Assembly (NCBI RefSeq): GCF_010389155.1
Contig: NC_057766.1
Coordinates: forward strand, 30,203,516-30,267,515
Source of the DNA: Erigeron canadensis
Taxonomy: Eukaryota > Streptophyta > Magnoliopsida > Asterales > Asteraceae
Reading direction: 5' to 3'
DNA length: 64,000 nt
The position numbers and the translations under genes are program-made. Below, one piece after another: positions 35,626 to 47,053 of this stretch. Position 1 is the stretch's first letter. Each line of letters opens with the position of its first letter. A model generated the notes under the pieces. It was not told where the DNA came from and searched no databases. It worked only from the letters and a program-made list of their open reading frames with translations.

Positions 35626-36698
35626 TCTACCAATGAACTAAAACAGGATTGAGATGTTCTTAAAACGACACGTAACGGAATTCTTGATCGACACATGTCA
35701 TTTTAATTAATTTATTTATTTTATTAAACTAGCTTTTTTTAGTTGTATATAGATTGATCGTTTTCCCATTAATAAATTTTCTATTTTTTCTTTCTCAATT
35801 ATTCAACTCCTATTACTAATAATAATAAGCTATTAACATGAAGATTTCAAAAAATTGAGTTTACGATCCGCACTGCCGGCTCAATAGCTTTAGTGGGCCA
35901 AGCAATAGCTTTAGGCCTCCATTTTTTTAGGGTCCCCAAATTTTTTAATTTTCGGGCTTTCAGTTTTTAGATCAAACAATGTAAAGTCTTTTACCACAAG
36001 AGTAAATTAATAATTGCTGTAAATATATAAAGAAAACATATAAAATAAAAACTCACAACCCCATAGAATTGGAAAAGCACACACCACGACCCTAAGTCAA
36101 AATGAAAATCTCAATCTGTGGTTGACAATTTCAAGCCCAACTTAGCGCAGTTAGTCCAACTTTATAGTTTTTGTGGTTCACAATTCCGAAGACTAAGAAT
36201 CTGTATAATTCGAAGTTCAAAGTGCGGCTGATTTAGGTGGTTCACCATTCTTACGAATCAGTATTTCTTTTTTATTTTTGCACTCTAAAGTTTTCTACAG
36301 ATTTTGTGATTTGTTTCATTCAAAAATGGAAAAGACTTCGAGTCCGAATAGAAGAGAAGAGTTTTTTGTATAGACTTGAAAAAAGCCCCCAAATATGGTT
36401 CTATTTAAGGCCACCAAAAAGGTTAAGTCGGCTCTGACGATCCAAACTCACAAGAATATTTGTTATCATCCACCATGCTTACAAGTTTCGATTTTGATAT
36501 GATTATAAAAGTTTAAGGTAAATCCGAAACTTTAACTAAACATATTTATGGTTATTTTTTATTATAATTTAGCTTCGATAATCGATTTACTTCAACCACA
36601 ATTTATTTCATACTCACGAAACATGTATGAGGCATATTTGAATTTCTTTATGATACAATTTATATAACTACCGTACATCGTACGAGTATTACGACTAA
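35626..36698 (+). mobile_element. Non-autonomous Helitron interrupted by a hAT element
   Basis: It begins TCTACCAATGAACTAAAAC after an A. It ends with the hairpin CGTACATCGTACG, then AGTATTACGA and CTAA before T, a proper Helitron 3' end. Its sequence is collinear with the minus-strand Helitron at 16071-16622, except that a 566-bp hAT element occupies 35871-36436. Without that insert it is about 500 bp long. Confidence 0.75.
35871..36436. mobile_element. Non-autonomous hAT element
   Basis: Ends are CACTGCCGGCTC at the left and CAGAGCCGACTT (complement) at the right. They are flanked by an 8-bp duplication differing at one base, ACGATCCG (35863-35870) and ACGATCCA (36437-36444), the hAT signature. 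The uninterrupted Helitron near 16330 supplies the empty site with a single GATCCG-type sequence, confirming the insertion. Confidence 0.8.
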
Positions 36699-36832
36699 TA
36701 ATACTATATATAAATTATAGCAACATGTTGAAAGTTAAGAAAATTAATATTCGTGAATTAACCAAATTATCCTTTATAAATTAAATCACCACCAATTTTA
36801 ATATTATATTACATCATGAGTAACTTATATAA

Positions 36833-38126
36833 CACTACTACAAATTTGAGGCAATAGAGACCGGTTAGGAAGATAGAGACCTATTATTTTATAAAGAGGT
36901 GGTCTCTAAGCCTAAACAACCGGTCTCTATAGGTACCGGGTATAGAGACCTGTTAAGTAAAGAATAGAGAACTGTGAATGAAAAATACACCGATCTCTAT
37001 TCTTCAAAAACTTTAGAGACCATCTCTTTTCTACCTATCAGGTCTCTATAATATTTCTATTCTATATAGCATTTTCATTCTAAGACATTTTCATTCTGAT
37101 GAAGTGATAATTAAATACTTCAAACATTATTTCCTTCAACTTTTCTCTACAATTAACTCTCACCCACCAGTCCACCACCACCTCCCTAACCTCCTGCCGG
37201 ATTTTTTTTCCGGTAGAGCGGAGGGTCTCTTTGGTTTTCATTCCCTCTTTTTCATCTCTACAAACCGTGGATCTTGGATTCTCATATAAGATCTTGTACT
37301 AGTTGTTGAAGTTTTGGGCAAGATCTAAGATCTAAGATCTATGATTTGGTACTAATTTTTCCAATCCATCCACAGCCGTAGGGCATCCAGTCAGCGTATG
37401 AGCGAAAGAGAGGTATTGATCTTATTATCAAGTTATTATCATAACTTTAACTGTATATAATGGCATGATTCGTCCTATAATTTTGGTCAACTTGATGGAA
37501 GTTTTTTCAACTATTCTTGTTGAAGGTTACTTCGGATTTCAACTTTGCACCACGCTTGGCAGGCTTATGTATGTTGTAGTATTATTATTTGTGTAGGTGC
37601 AACAACGATAAATATATGCAAACATTTTTTCCTGTTGTAAATATATGCAGGTTACTTCGGATTTCAATCAAATAATATTTTTGTTTACATATGTAGTATA
37701 TTTTGCTAAGTGTTCATAGATTGTATAATTTAGATTTAATAAAGATTTGGTTCAGATTTGAAATTGTTTGGTTCTTTTTGAATAAATATGAATTATTTTT
37801 TATTTTTATAAATTGATGAATGTTCTTGTATTGTTTGGATTGAATGAAGATTGGTTGTAAATTCAAACTTTTTAGATCTATGAATTGGTAATTTTTAGAT
37901 CTGTGAATTGGTTTATATGAAATTGATTAATATATTAATTATTTTTTTTAAATAAAAAAATAGAATAGAGACCGGTTTGTATATATATAACAGGTCTCTA
38001 TACTAAGTATAGAGACCGGTTGACAACCGGTCTCTATTTGCAAAACCACTAGTTATAGAGACCGGTTGTATAACAGGTCTCTATACCCGTTATAACCGGT
38101 CTCTATGTGTGTTTTTTGTACTAGTG
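36833..38126. mobile_element. Non-autonomous CACTA (En/Spm) element
   Basis: Ends are CACTACTACAAATTTG and, on the complement, CACTAGTACAAAAAAC, flanked by the 3-bp duplication TAA (36830-36832, 38127-38129). Both subterminal zones carry many copies of AGAGACCGGTT or its complement AACCGGTCTCT (36855-37050 and 37965-38105), the likely transposase-binding repeats. The 1,294-bp element has no transposase. Confidence 0.92.
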
Positions 38127-38445
38127 TAATAAAATATTTATACTAATCATTTTAAATCAAACACATTTACATCAATTACCAATATGATTTGACTCTACCA
38201 TCACCATCACCATTCGTTGCTACCCTTACACCGCTACCATTACTATGTTATTACTATTTAACTATCAGCACCAAATTAAATCTTTTTGCCAATATATATT
38301 TAAATATTTAAAACACATTCGGCTGTTGTATACATAGATGATATAGCTAGCACATACTCAAAGACTTTCGGGATCAACTAGACCAAGTACTGGTATATTA
38401 ATTGGGAGCTTAATTTTGGTTGATGGTGAAATTAATAGGTCCAGG

Positions 38446-38545
38446 ACCAACTCTACATCTCAATTGGTTAGCGCACTTGTGTTTCAACTTTATCCTTTAT
38501 CCTTGAAAAGTGTCGTCTCTAGGATTTATGGATCTTAACCGAGAG
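38446..38545 (+). mobile_element. Possible SINE fragment
   Basis: ATCTCAATTGGTTAGCGCAC resembles a pol III A box, and TCTAGGATTTATGGATCTT a degenerate B box at SINE-like spacing. No target duplication is seen. Confidence 0.3.
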
Positions 38546-38700
38546 TAAAGAAAAAAGGCAATGAGGATAGATGTAACAATTATAATTATATAAACTAAGA
38601 TTTAAAAACGATGATAAATGTTATAGCAAATTGGTTAATCAACTCTTGATAATCTATATCTAATATTTCATTCTCAATCGCTATCATCGTCAATCCCTAA

Positions 38701-39835
38701 GGGGTTGTTTGGTTCACAGAATGTTTTTGAAGAAATTAGAATATAATGGAATTGGAATCTAAAAGTTTTAAAATATGACATGTGTTTGGTTGGAGGAATT
38801 TAATGAAATTCACTCAAATGAATTCAAATAAAAACTATAGCAAATGACGAAATGACCCTTTACTATATTTTTATAAGAACTTTTTTTTTTATACATATAC
38901 ATATACATCTTTAATAAATTAGTAGTAACAATAATAATAGTATAACAATAATAATATGAATAAAATAATAATAATGATAGTATTTTATAACAGGGGGAAG
39001 GGAATATGAGACTGTTAGGCATCTAAGTTGGGTGAAAAACCCCTCACATACCTTTTTTTAAACCATACAAATCATGGGGGGCCAAGCATTTATTCAAAAT
39101 ATTAAAATATTGGTATGTGAGGGGTTTTTCACCCAAGTTGGGTGCATAACAGCCCCATACTCACTTTTCTCTTTATAATAATATATAGATATAGATGTAT
39201 AGATATATAATCAAATGACCGTCTCACCTAACAAATTTTATAAAAGTGTTTCTTCATCTTCACAAAAGCCAACATTTCATTTTTCACTTTTTTCAGTCTT
39301 CACCTGCAACTTTATTTTATTATTCAACTGCAACTTTCTTTTTTTATTCGACATATACCATGACTTCATCAGTTGGATTATCTGACAAAGTAACAAGATC
39401 TCGTTTTCCCCATAAAACAAACTAGAATTATTTTAAAAACAACCCATATGGAGTTTGGATCGAGGCGACAGTGAGATCTCGTGACACCGGCAACGAAATA
39501 TCATAAGCAAGAGAGGACGTGGTGGATGGTGATGGAGGTTAAGATATTGCAATACTTCAATCAGATTCTAGAATTGAAGAATTTTTTACTAGTTTCTTGG
39601 TGTCTACTTTTGAAAGGGTTTTTGAAAGGGTGTAATGGTAAAAATATATGAATTCCATGAAATGTTTAACATTCCATCAGATTTGTGAAGGAATTGTGAA
39701 TTCTATCATTTGAGGAATTTGATGGAAAATTTAAGATTCCAATTCCATATGTTCACCAACCAAACAATGGAAGGGAATGGAATTTAAATTCTAATTCTTA
39801 TTCATTCCAACAAATTCCATGAACCAAACACTTCC
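38701..39835. mobile_element. PIF/Harbinger-type element with a nested MITE
   Basis: Terminal repeats are GGGGTTGTTTGGTTCACAG and (complement) GGAAGTGTTTGGTTCATGG, flanked by TAA (38698-38700 and 39836-39838). The ends are rich in GGAATTGGAATT-type motifs, as in the copy at 45391. A foldback MITE sits inside at 39010-39154. No transposase. Confidence 0.75.
39010..39154. mobile_element. Foldback MITE nested in the Harbinger element
   Basis: Terminal inverted repeats of about 40 bp share a perfect core, TTGGGTGAAAAACCCCTCAC followed by ATACC, in opposite orientation. The loop between them is about 60 bp. A target duplication could not be defined. Transcribed as RNA it would fold into a long hairpin. 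Confidence 0.75.
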
Positions 39836-39839
39836 TAAA

Positions 39840-40580
39840 TTTTTCTTGACCCATTGTAGCAATCAAATCTAAATTCAAAACACCAAATTCTATTTATAAA
39901 TTATGTAAATTAACATGGTCCATATTCCTACTTTATATTATACCTATTTGTGTGTGTTAGTGCATGTGTATCAACAATTTAAAATTACAAAAATAAAAAT
40001 AAGTCATTTCATAATAATGACTAGCTTGTTAAGTTTTGTGAAATGCATCATTTTTATCAGACTCCACACAGTAGGTGTATGTTTAGGTTTTCTTTTTAAG
40101 AGGTGTAAATGTTTAGGTTTTCTTTTTAACAGGTGTAATATTATTTTTTTATCCATAAAAGATATGTAAGTAAGTTTTTTTTTTTTTTTGTTAAAGACTA
40201 TTGTTTAACTTTTAAATAATTATTAAAACTTGTAATGAGCTTAGTTAATAACATAATTTTTTTATATATATACAAAAAAAACGTATAAAATCGCCCCCCT
40301 AAAAAATCAGACGTCGGCCAGTCGTCCATCCCGTCCTATGCCTAAGCCCCCGTCCTCGGATTACCAACGAGAAAGAAAAGTAAATTAGGTAAATGTCAAC
40401 ATTTTAAGACATTTTGGATGCTTGAGTTGAAGACCCCGGCCCATACGTGTTTGTTAGGTTGCCATTTTGACTAAAATGGTAATATGGTATACGCTATGAA
40501 TGTTAATATGGGAAAAGCTTTATTGAGGATCACCCACTGTCTAATTTAATATTGCATATCACTTTATTTATTTTTTATAA
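39840..40580. other. Intergenic, no gene seen
   Basis: AT-rich sequence; a 24-bp block TGTTTAGGTTTTCTTTTTAA is duplicated at about 40080-40130. No supported gene. Confidence 0.35.
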
Positions 40581-40584
40581 TGGT

Positions 40585-40830
40585 GAATTTCGTTGAAAAC
40601 TTCGTGTCGTGATTCGACAACGAGAGATCTAGCATACGTTGTCTTAACCGGATTCGCGCTAGAGAGCTCCCTCAGCTCGAAGTAGAAATGCCTATTTCAA
40701 ATACCCGATGGTGGAAAACTCCGTACTAATCCGCCCGAATGCACGACGATTAATAGGAGTAAACCTTGCCCTTTCAGATTTGAACCTGGGTAAACTCAAG
40801 GCTTGAACACATTGGTTATCTTTTTTCAAT
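40585..40830 (-). mobile_element. SINE-like or other dispersed repeat
   Basis: On the minus strand CCAGGTTCAAATCTG (plus about 40780-40794) matches a pol III B box. The sequence after it is unusually GC-rich for the region and lacks ORFs. The A box is unclear and no target duplication was seen. Confidence 0.4.
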
Positions 40831-41742
40831 TAATTAAACATCACTAAAGCTGTTTTAAAATATTGTTTAATTAGCATAATATTATGGAACCTTTGTTAAT
40901 ACATGGTTAAAGAAAGGTGACATACTGATCAACTCCCATTTTGAGTCGACTTTTATTGTGTTTAACTATTTTTTAAAAAAAATATAGTAATAATCTATAT
41001 CGATAAAAAGTATTTGATAATTAATATTTGCTGTAAAGTTAAGCTATAATAAAAGAAAACTAACTTTTTTCAAAACGTTCAATTTTTGTCCAGGATAGTA
41101 TACAAACTCATGCAGCTAAGGAATCCAGGGAAAATATATCACAGATGTATCATTCTAAAAAACCCAAAACAATACATTTGGTTTAAACCTGAAAGGTGTT
41201 TTTATTAAGTTGTATGGTACTAGTATCGTTTCCGGGAAAATAAACAAGACTGCCGCCAATTATGTGGTGCCCATTGTGAGCACTTTAAACTAAAGCTAAT
41301 TTAGTCATCTCTTTTGCGGGTAAAAGCATAGTAAATCAACAAGAAGGCTCCTTTCTGGTAGCCTGCGATGAAAAAGATGATTTTTCTTGTAGTGTTGATG
41401 TATCATTTGAAAGTTATGGTACCCTCCTTTTAATTTTATTTATCTATTATATTATTATTGTTTAGTGCCACTTTTTAGTTTTTACTCTTGTTCCATGTAT
41501 TAGTAGCTTCTTTGTATGTTAGTAGTCGACAAAACAAAACAAAATTGAATAAAAGTACATAATAAAAGTAGTCTCATTTTAATCACACTACAAGCTATAT
41601 AACATTTTTAGTAATCGATCAATAGAAACAGCCAAACACTCACCATCCGTAGATGAGCTTAATTAATATTGTCGTTACAACTTATTTTAGTACATACGAA
41701 TTGAAGGTAGCTTAGCTAGCTGGTAGCTAGATTATGCTATTT
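40831..41742. other. Intergenic, no gene seen
   Basis: AT-rich DNA that ends in the probable 3' untranslated region of the LTP gene at 41743. Nothing else is supported. Confidence 0.35.
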
Positions 41743-42024
41743 TTAGCACGGTGGAAGGCTAACCCCACACTGGCTAGCAACCCTCTGTGCGGTAGCAGGG
41801 CTAACAAACTGACGAAGACTAGCATTTCGGAGGTACCCACAAAGGCAAGGTCTTTGCTCCCTCACCTTATTGCAACACGCGCCGGATGGTGTGTTTGAAG
41901 AAGAAATAGCACCCGCACATGGCATGAGTTCCATGTAGTTGCAAGTCACGGCCCTAGCTCCAGGGATTACGATCATGGCTACACTAAGTGCAATGACAAA
42001 GCATACCATGTTGGGTGCCTTCAT
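41743..42024 (-). CDS. Non-specific lipid transfer protein, type 2
   Basis: A 93-residue intronless protein. The signal peptide (about 1-25) ends at GARA before a mature domain starting VTCNYMELMPC. The eight-cysteine pattern is complete (C, C, ACC, PCLCGY, C, C), the CxC centre is Leu, and the C-terminus is GVSLPPC, very like classical nsLTP2. Of the three copies this is closest to the family norm. A TATA-like CTATAAATT lies at 42104-42112, about 80 bp upstream. Expected role: binding of lipids or sterols in the apoplast. It is 6.5 kb from the second LTP and separated from it by a Helitron, a CACTA and a Harbinger element, which may have spread an original tandem array. Confidence 0.92.
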   Translation of the reverse strand: MKAPNMVCFVIALSVAMIVIPGARAVTCNYMELMPCAGAISSSNTPSGACCNKVREQRPCLCGYLRNASLRQFVSPATAQRVASQCGVSLPPC

Positions 42025-42103
42025 TTTGGTCTATTATTGACTAAAGAGTGTTTAATTTGTAGATATTTTGAATGTATTCCAATTAAGCAATGGGTTGGTG
42101 CAC

Positions 42104-42112
42104 AATTTATAG
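42104..42112 (-). promoter_or_regulatory. TATA box of the 41.7 kb LTP gene
   Basis: CTATAAATT on the minus strand about 80 bp before the ATG. Position and sequence fit a TATA box. Confidence 0.5.
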
Positions 42113-42333
42113 ACCATTTAACCACGGTTTAGGGGGTACGTCGTTGGAAAGACTAATGGTTGACTTACCTATCGTTGTCACTTATTTCCTAGATTTATTC
42201 AACCATGGAATAATAATGCAACATATTTATGTGGAAAATTGAATTTCATGATAAATGTTGTCGAAAGTTGTTGTACGAACATAAAAGGTTAATTGCGTTA
42301 ATTTTTGTTAATGCGTAAAATCATTCCAGTATA

Positions 42334-42591
42334 CTCCCCCCATCCCATTAATAATGTCCAGTTTATAATTTTTAAAGTCTTTTTTCTACAACTTTGACCA
42401 AATATATTTTAATTTGTATTGCATAATACTTGATGAAAGTTATATGAATATGTTGAGGTCTAGATGTGTTTTCATTGGGTATAACTTTTGCCAAGTATTA
42501 TATAATCCAATAAAAAATATTTAAGGTTAAACTTATAAAAAAATAGACTTTGAATATTCAAAACTGGACACATTTAATGGGACGGAGGGAG
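42334..42591. mobile_element. Stowaway MITE
   Basis: Ends CTCCCCCCATCCCATTAATA and (complement) CTCCCTCCGTCCCATTAAAT, each next to TA (42332-42333, 42592-42593). The terminal consensus CTCCCTCCGTCCC and the TA target are diagnostic. 258 bp, no coding capacity. Confidence 0.93.
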
Positions 42592-42841
42592 TATTATATT
42601 AGCACCGTATCCGTGCAATATGTCGACAATGGATGGTGATGATGGTAACGGTGTCAAATGATATAAGTAATTGATGTAAAACAATAGTAGATATATTTGA
42701 TTAAAATAAGTGATTGATGATAAAATTTAATATTAAAGGTTAATGGTGATTAAATTCATTAAAAGTAATTTGATTAATTTGTCTGTTCCATATATTATTT
42801 TCAATATAATGACTATAATTTTTATATTTTATATTTATATA

Positions 42842-44114
42842 TCTATATATATATATTAAAAGAGTAGTTAAACAAGACTTTTAAGACACCCTTCAAATTT
42901 AAAGTTATGCTAAAAATATACCACGTAGTATTTATCTTATGTGGCATCTCCATATTTTTTCCCACAATTTATATTTATATTTAATATTTAATATCTAATT
43001 TATATATTAAATTAACAAATTAATAATTTCATTAAGCCAAAAAAACAAAGAATGGTTTAAACATTTTTCAAAGATACGTGCTATATTTTTTTAGTAATTA
43101 TGGGCACTTGCTTTCTAAATGTAAGTAGTATTATATATGAAACTATATCTTTATACCGTAGTAAAAAAGTTATTTTATTCATAATTAGATTATATCTTTT
43201 AGGCAAAGATAACAGATATATTTTAATAAATATATATGGAGTATTAAATTTCTTAATAGGAATTCGAATCTTTTAATTAAATAAATGATATCATTTCGAC
43301 CTATAAATTATGTCTCACTCCTCTTGAAATTTTAGCAATTCTCTTTGCATTGTTAATCTATCCTACTCAATGGTTTTTCATTGATCAAGGTAATGAATAA
43401 ATTATTCACTAATTGAATTTGGTTGACTAATATATATGAACATTGTTAACCAACTCATACCACGACGTCATTGAAGATTTGTGTATTAAAAGACCTACAA
43501 TTCTTGTCAAAAAGTTTAAGAATGGAAGCTAATCATTGATTCAAAATAAAAAAACTCTAGCATGGGAGTTTCACAGATAGAAATGTTGTACATTGGATCT
43601 AAAAATTCCATCAGTTTATTGTTAAATTTTGTACATACTTGATGAATTGATGAAGTTGTTACAATTACTAGACGTGTAAGATACTTTAGCGTTTTTATTT
43701 AACGTAAATGAATTTCTTTTTCTATCATATTAAGTAGCCAAGACACATTTGTAGTCGCTAACTAAGCTATCATCTTTTCGACATAAACTAAACTTACATA
43801 ATTATCACTATTTACACAACGCCAATTTCATTAATGGTTAGGTCCCCAAATCAAGTTTTTCTTTTAGACTTTTATGACATCTTTCGTAGTTCCTTTGTAC
43901 ATGACATTAAACATGATATATGTATGCACGTTGTGATTAATCATGTCACTATATTAATAAGAAATATACCTCAACTTGAATGTGTTTATTACTATTTTAC
44001 ATATTAGTTAACTTTAATATCATCTCCTTAATTATATGTTTTACAAGTATCCACAATAAAACAATATTCATAATTAATTTAAACAACCGCACATCGTGCG
44101 GGTAAAATACCTAT
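42842..44114 (+). mobile_element. Non-autonomous Helitron
   Basis: It begins TCTATATATATATATTAAAA after an A and shares the CACGTAG..ATGTGGCATCTCCATA block with the Helitron at 8107. It ends with the hairpin CCGCACATCGTGCGGG, then TAAAATACCTAT, where the last base of the usual CTAG/CTAA is changed. About 1.27 kb, no Rep/helicase. Confidence 0.72.
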
Positions 44115-45390
44115 TATAGTAATATAAAAGTGTAGAATATAAATATTTAATATTTTATTTTAAAAGAAGATTATTTCTATTTATCTTCCTCAAAAAATTG
44201 GATATAAAATACTTTGTGACTGAGTTTTATATTTTAATTAGGCCAGAATATTTTGAAGCCCCTTATAATGATGTTTAAATTCTCTCGTTTCATAGAAGTG
44301 CATGTTGAGATTAAGATAAGAACTTCTTTTTCTTTTGGTCTCTACTTAATTAAACAAAAAAACAAAAAACAAAAAAATAAAAATAAAATTTTTGTCCATA
44401 TTATAGGTGTGGTGAAACTGAAAAATCAATCGAGCTTATTTTTTTTAATTGCCTGGAACGACTAACAAGTCAAAAAGTAATAAAGACGATAATTAGTGCG
44501 CCAGATATGTCAGATCTGCCAGAAACTTGTAGTGGTGACATCGTTGTTGAAAATGGGGTGGTCTAAATACAAAATATTTTATAGTCGGGGTATAGGAGCC
44601 GTTGTTTATGTATGGAGAATTCTATTCTAAATCTCACTTGTATATTGTAAGATTATAAAAATTTTAGTGGGTGTGAATTTATATAAAATCGTGGAATAAT
44701 AATTTATAGGACTTTGAATTCTAATTAAACTCGTGACACTTACTTCCAATTCGGAAAATAGTCGTCATTCGTAAATGTAGCCTGAATGAATACGGCATTA
44801 CCTAGTCATCATAGTGGAATCAAGTTGAGACGGTGAATGTGACTAATCTAGGACAAATGCATGCAACTGTGCAACACATGAGAAATTTCCTTTTATTGTT
44901 AATATTTTTCTTAACATCAAACTTTCATGTATGAACTATAACTGTTTAAAGTTACTGTATACAAACCTAATAAAATTATCTAACTGAAGGAGCTTGGAGT
45001 CTGCCAGTCTGGGACTATTCTCGTACATTCTTGGTCCCCACATCAATTGATATTCAAAAATTTGATATTAATCTTAATCTCATATGAGCTGTTCAAAAAA
45101 AAAAAAAAAGTAAAAAAAATCTCAATCTCATATGAACTGATATTCGTACGGTAAGTATTTGGATGTTACCGATATAATAAAATTATTCTGACATTACCCG
45201 GGCCTAGTTAATTTCGGAAAATCTCACCAAATGAGGAATACCCTTTCAGCCTTTCTTAATGGCCTTCTGTCATGATGGGCTAGTAAAGGAGAAATTAAAT
45301 GGGCTTTGGGTGGGCCAGTATGCATACATAAACTAAACCTGTAAGGCTGTTATGGATGTTATATCTATAGATGTCTTTAAAAGAAAATAA
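44115..45390. other. Intergenic, no gene seen
   Basis: AT-rich DNA with A-rich simple repeats near 44350-44390 and 45090-45120, the latter flanked by a repeated CTCATATGA(A/G)CTG block. No supported gene. Confidence 0.35.
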
Positions 45391-45670
45391 GCTCGTGTTT
45401 GGTTCACAGAATCTGATGGAATTGGAATTGAATTCCATTCCTTAGTGCGTTTGGTTGCACAAAGAAGAGGGAATCTCATTCCATAGGAATGTAAACATTC
45501 CATCATTTGATGGAATCTCCATTCATTGGGGATGGAGGAAGGAATGAAATTCCTTCATCACTTGAATTTTCAAAAAATCAAAAACATTCCGTCAAATTCC
45601 ATTCCTTCAAATTCCAATTCCTTTGAAAGATTTCATTCCTTCCCAAAACATTCTATGAACCAAATGCGCC
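45391..45670. mobile_element. Tourist-like MITE
   Basis: TAA duplications (45388-45390, 45671-45673) flank ends reading GCTCGTGTTTGGTTCACAG and (complement) GGCGCATTTGGTTCATAG. The GGAATTGGAATT and TTTGGTTCA motifs are shared with the larger element at 38701-39835, so both belong to one family. 280 bp. Confidence 0.78.
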
Positions 45671-45673
45671 TAA

Positions 45674-46396
45674 CTTTCCATCCTTGATCACAATATTCTT
45701 CAAGTCCAATAAAACGAGCAAGCTCGTCAGTTGACACAGTGCTAATATGGAAAACAAGTATGACTATGAAGCAAGCACGGTCGATATTACTAACCGACAA
45801 AAGCGACTAAGATGCTCATTTTGAACTTCTCTGTAAACGAGTGGAGTACGTTGTACGCATTTATGGTCTTTATGGTGTTTTAAGAAAATAGGTCTTGTAG
45901 AATTTTTCCTTTTAGAGTTGTGGTGTTTTATTAAGGGATCGTTTGGTGCACTCAATGTATGAGAATTTGGTGAAATGAATTTTCTTCCTTAGGTTAACAT
46001 AGGAAATCCAAATTCCACTCTACCAAGTACCAAGTTTCCCTTACATTCCGGGAATCACTTTAAAATTTAGGTTTTTGCTTCTTTTTTATGTCTATAATGA
46101 TCACTAGCTCCATGCTAGTTGTTTTCAGTAAAAAAAAAACTTATGTGTCCTAATTTTGTTCATTTGTAGAGAGCCTTTCTGTAACAACTTTAGTAAAACA
46201 TTTGAAGCCAATTACATAATGAACATTAATTACCCTGTTTTAACTGGCATCAACTAATTTTAAACCATGAGTAGTAGTTAATTAGACGTATTAAAACTTC
46301 AAACTTAAACTTCTCTATACTGTCCTTCAAATTAACTAGAACTTGGCCCATTTATCTTATAATGAGGATAAAGAGAATTAGCTAGCTAGTCAAAAA
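45674..46396. other. 3' flank of the His-rich gene
   Basis: AT-rich; the stretch at about 45940-46010 (TTTGGTGCACTCAATG) may be another eroded terminal repeat. No gene. Confidence 0.3.
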
Positions 46397-47053
46397 TCAA
46401 GAAACAAAAAGATTAACCTTTATAAACTCATTAATCATATCTTCTTGTGACGAAAGCTCCCATACGTCACATATGTACACACCTTCAAAATTCATGACCG
46501 GGTCAGGTATAGACCCGTATATGAATCCATCTTCTTCAAACACGAACACTAGATTATGCCTAGCATTCAAATCAGGCCCGAACACAAAATCCCAACCAAA
46601 ATGATCTTCATAGCTCTCGGAGCCAATAAACGTCATATTTTTCCAACATAAGTACTCTTGTTTGAATTCAAACACCCCCACTTCACCTCCATTGTCAAAA
46701 AAAGCATTATCATGTTCAAATTCAAAACCCATAAACCAATTATCGTAATGTTGATCTATATCATCAATCTTTGACCAAAACGAAAAATGGCCATGATTTT
46801 GTTTATTGTTTCCATGCAAACCTTTGGTAGGAGGAGGAGTGGAAAGAGATATGATCTTCCTAGAACGAGATTTTGAAATCTTCTTGAGGTGAGAATTGAG
46901 AGTGTGTAAAAGTTTAGCTTCGGGTTTGATCTTCTTGGACTTTTGATGATTCTGATGACGACGATGGTGGTGGTGATGATGATCGTGAACGATATGATTT
47001 GGTGGTTTATTGTCTTCGTTTAAATTATAGGTAACCCTTTTCTTTCCCATCAT
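46397..47053 (-). CDS. Uncharacterised His-rich, basic-N-terminal protein
   Basis: A single-exon, 218-residue protein that I do not recognise. Residues 1-70 are strongly basic, with a histidine run (HDHHHHHHRRHQNHQ, about 23-37), KSKKIKPEAK, and KISKSRSRKII, which could be a nuclear localisation signal. Residues about 90-218 are acidic and aromatic (WFMGFEFEHDNAFFD, YEDHFGWDFVFGPD, FVFEEDGFIYGSIPD), probably a small folded domain. There is no signal peptide or membrane segment. Two adjacent Met codons open the frame; either could start. The frame lacks stops over 657 bp in AT-rich DNA and has biased composition, which supports coding. Expression and function are unknown. Confidence 0.65.
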   Translation of the reverse strand: MMGKKRVTYNLNEDNKPPNHIVHDHHHHHHRRHQNHQKSKKIKPEAKLLHTLNSHLKKISKSRSRKIISLSTPPPTKGLHGNNKQNHGHFSFWSKIDDIDQHYDNWFMGFEFEHDNAFFDNGGEVGVFEFKQEYLCWKNMTFIGSESYEDHFGWDFVFGPDLNARHNLVFVFEEDGFIYGSIPDPVMNFEGVYICDVWELSSQEDMINEFIKVNLFVS

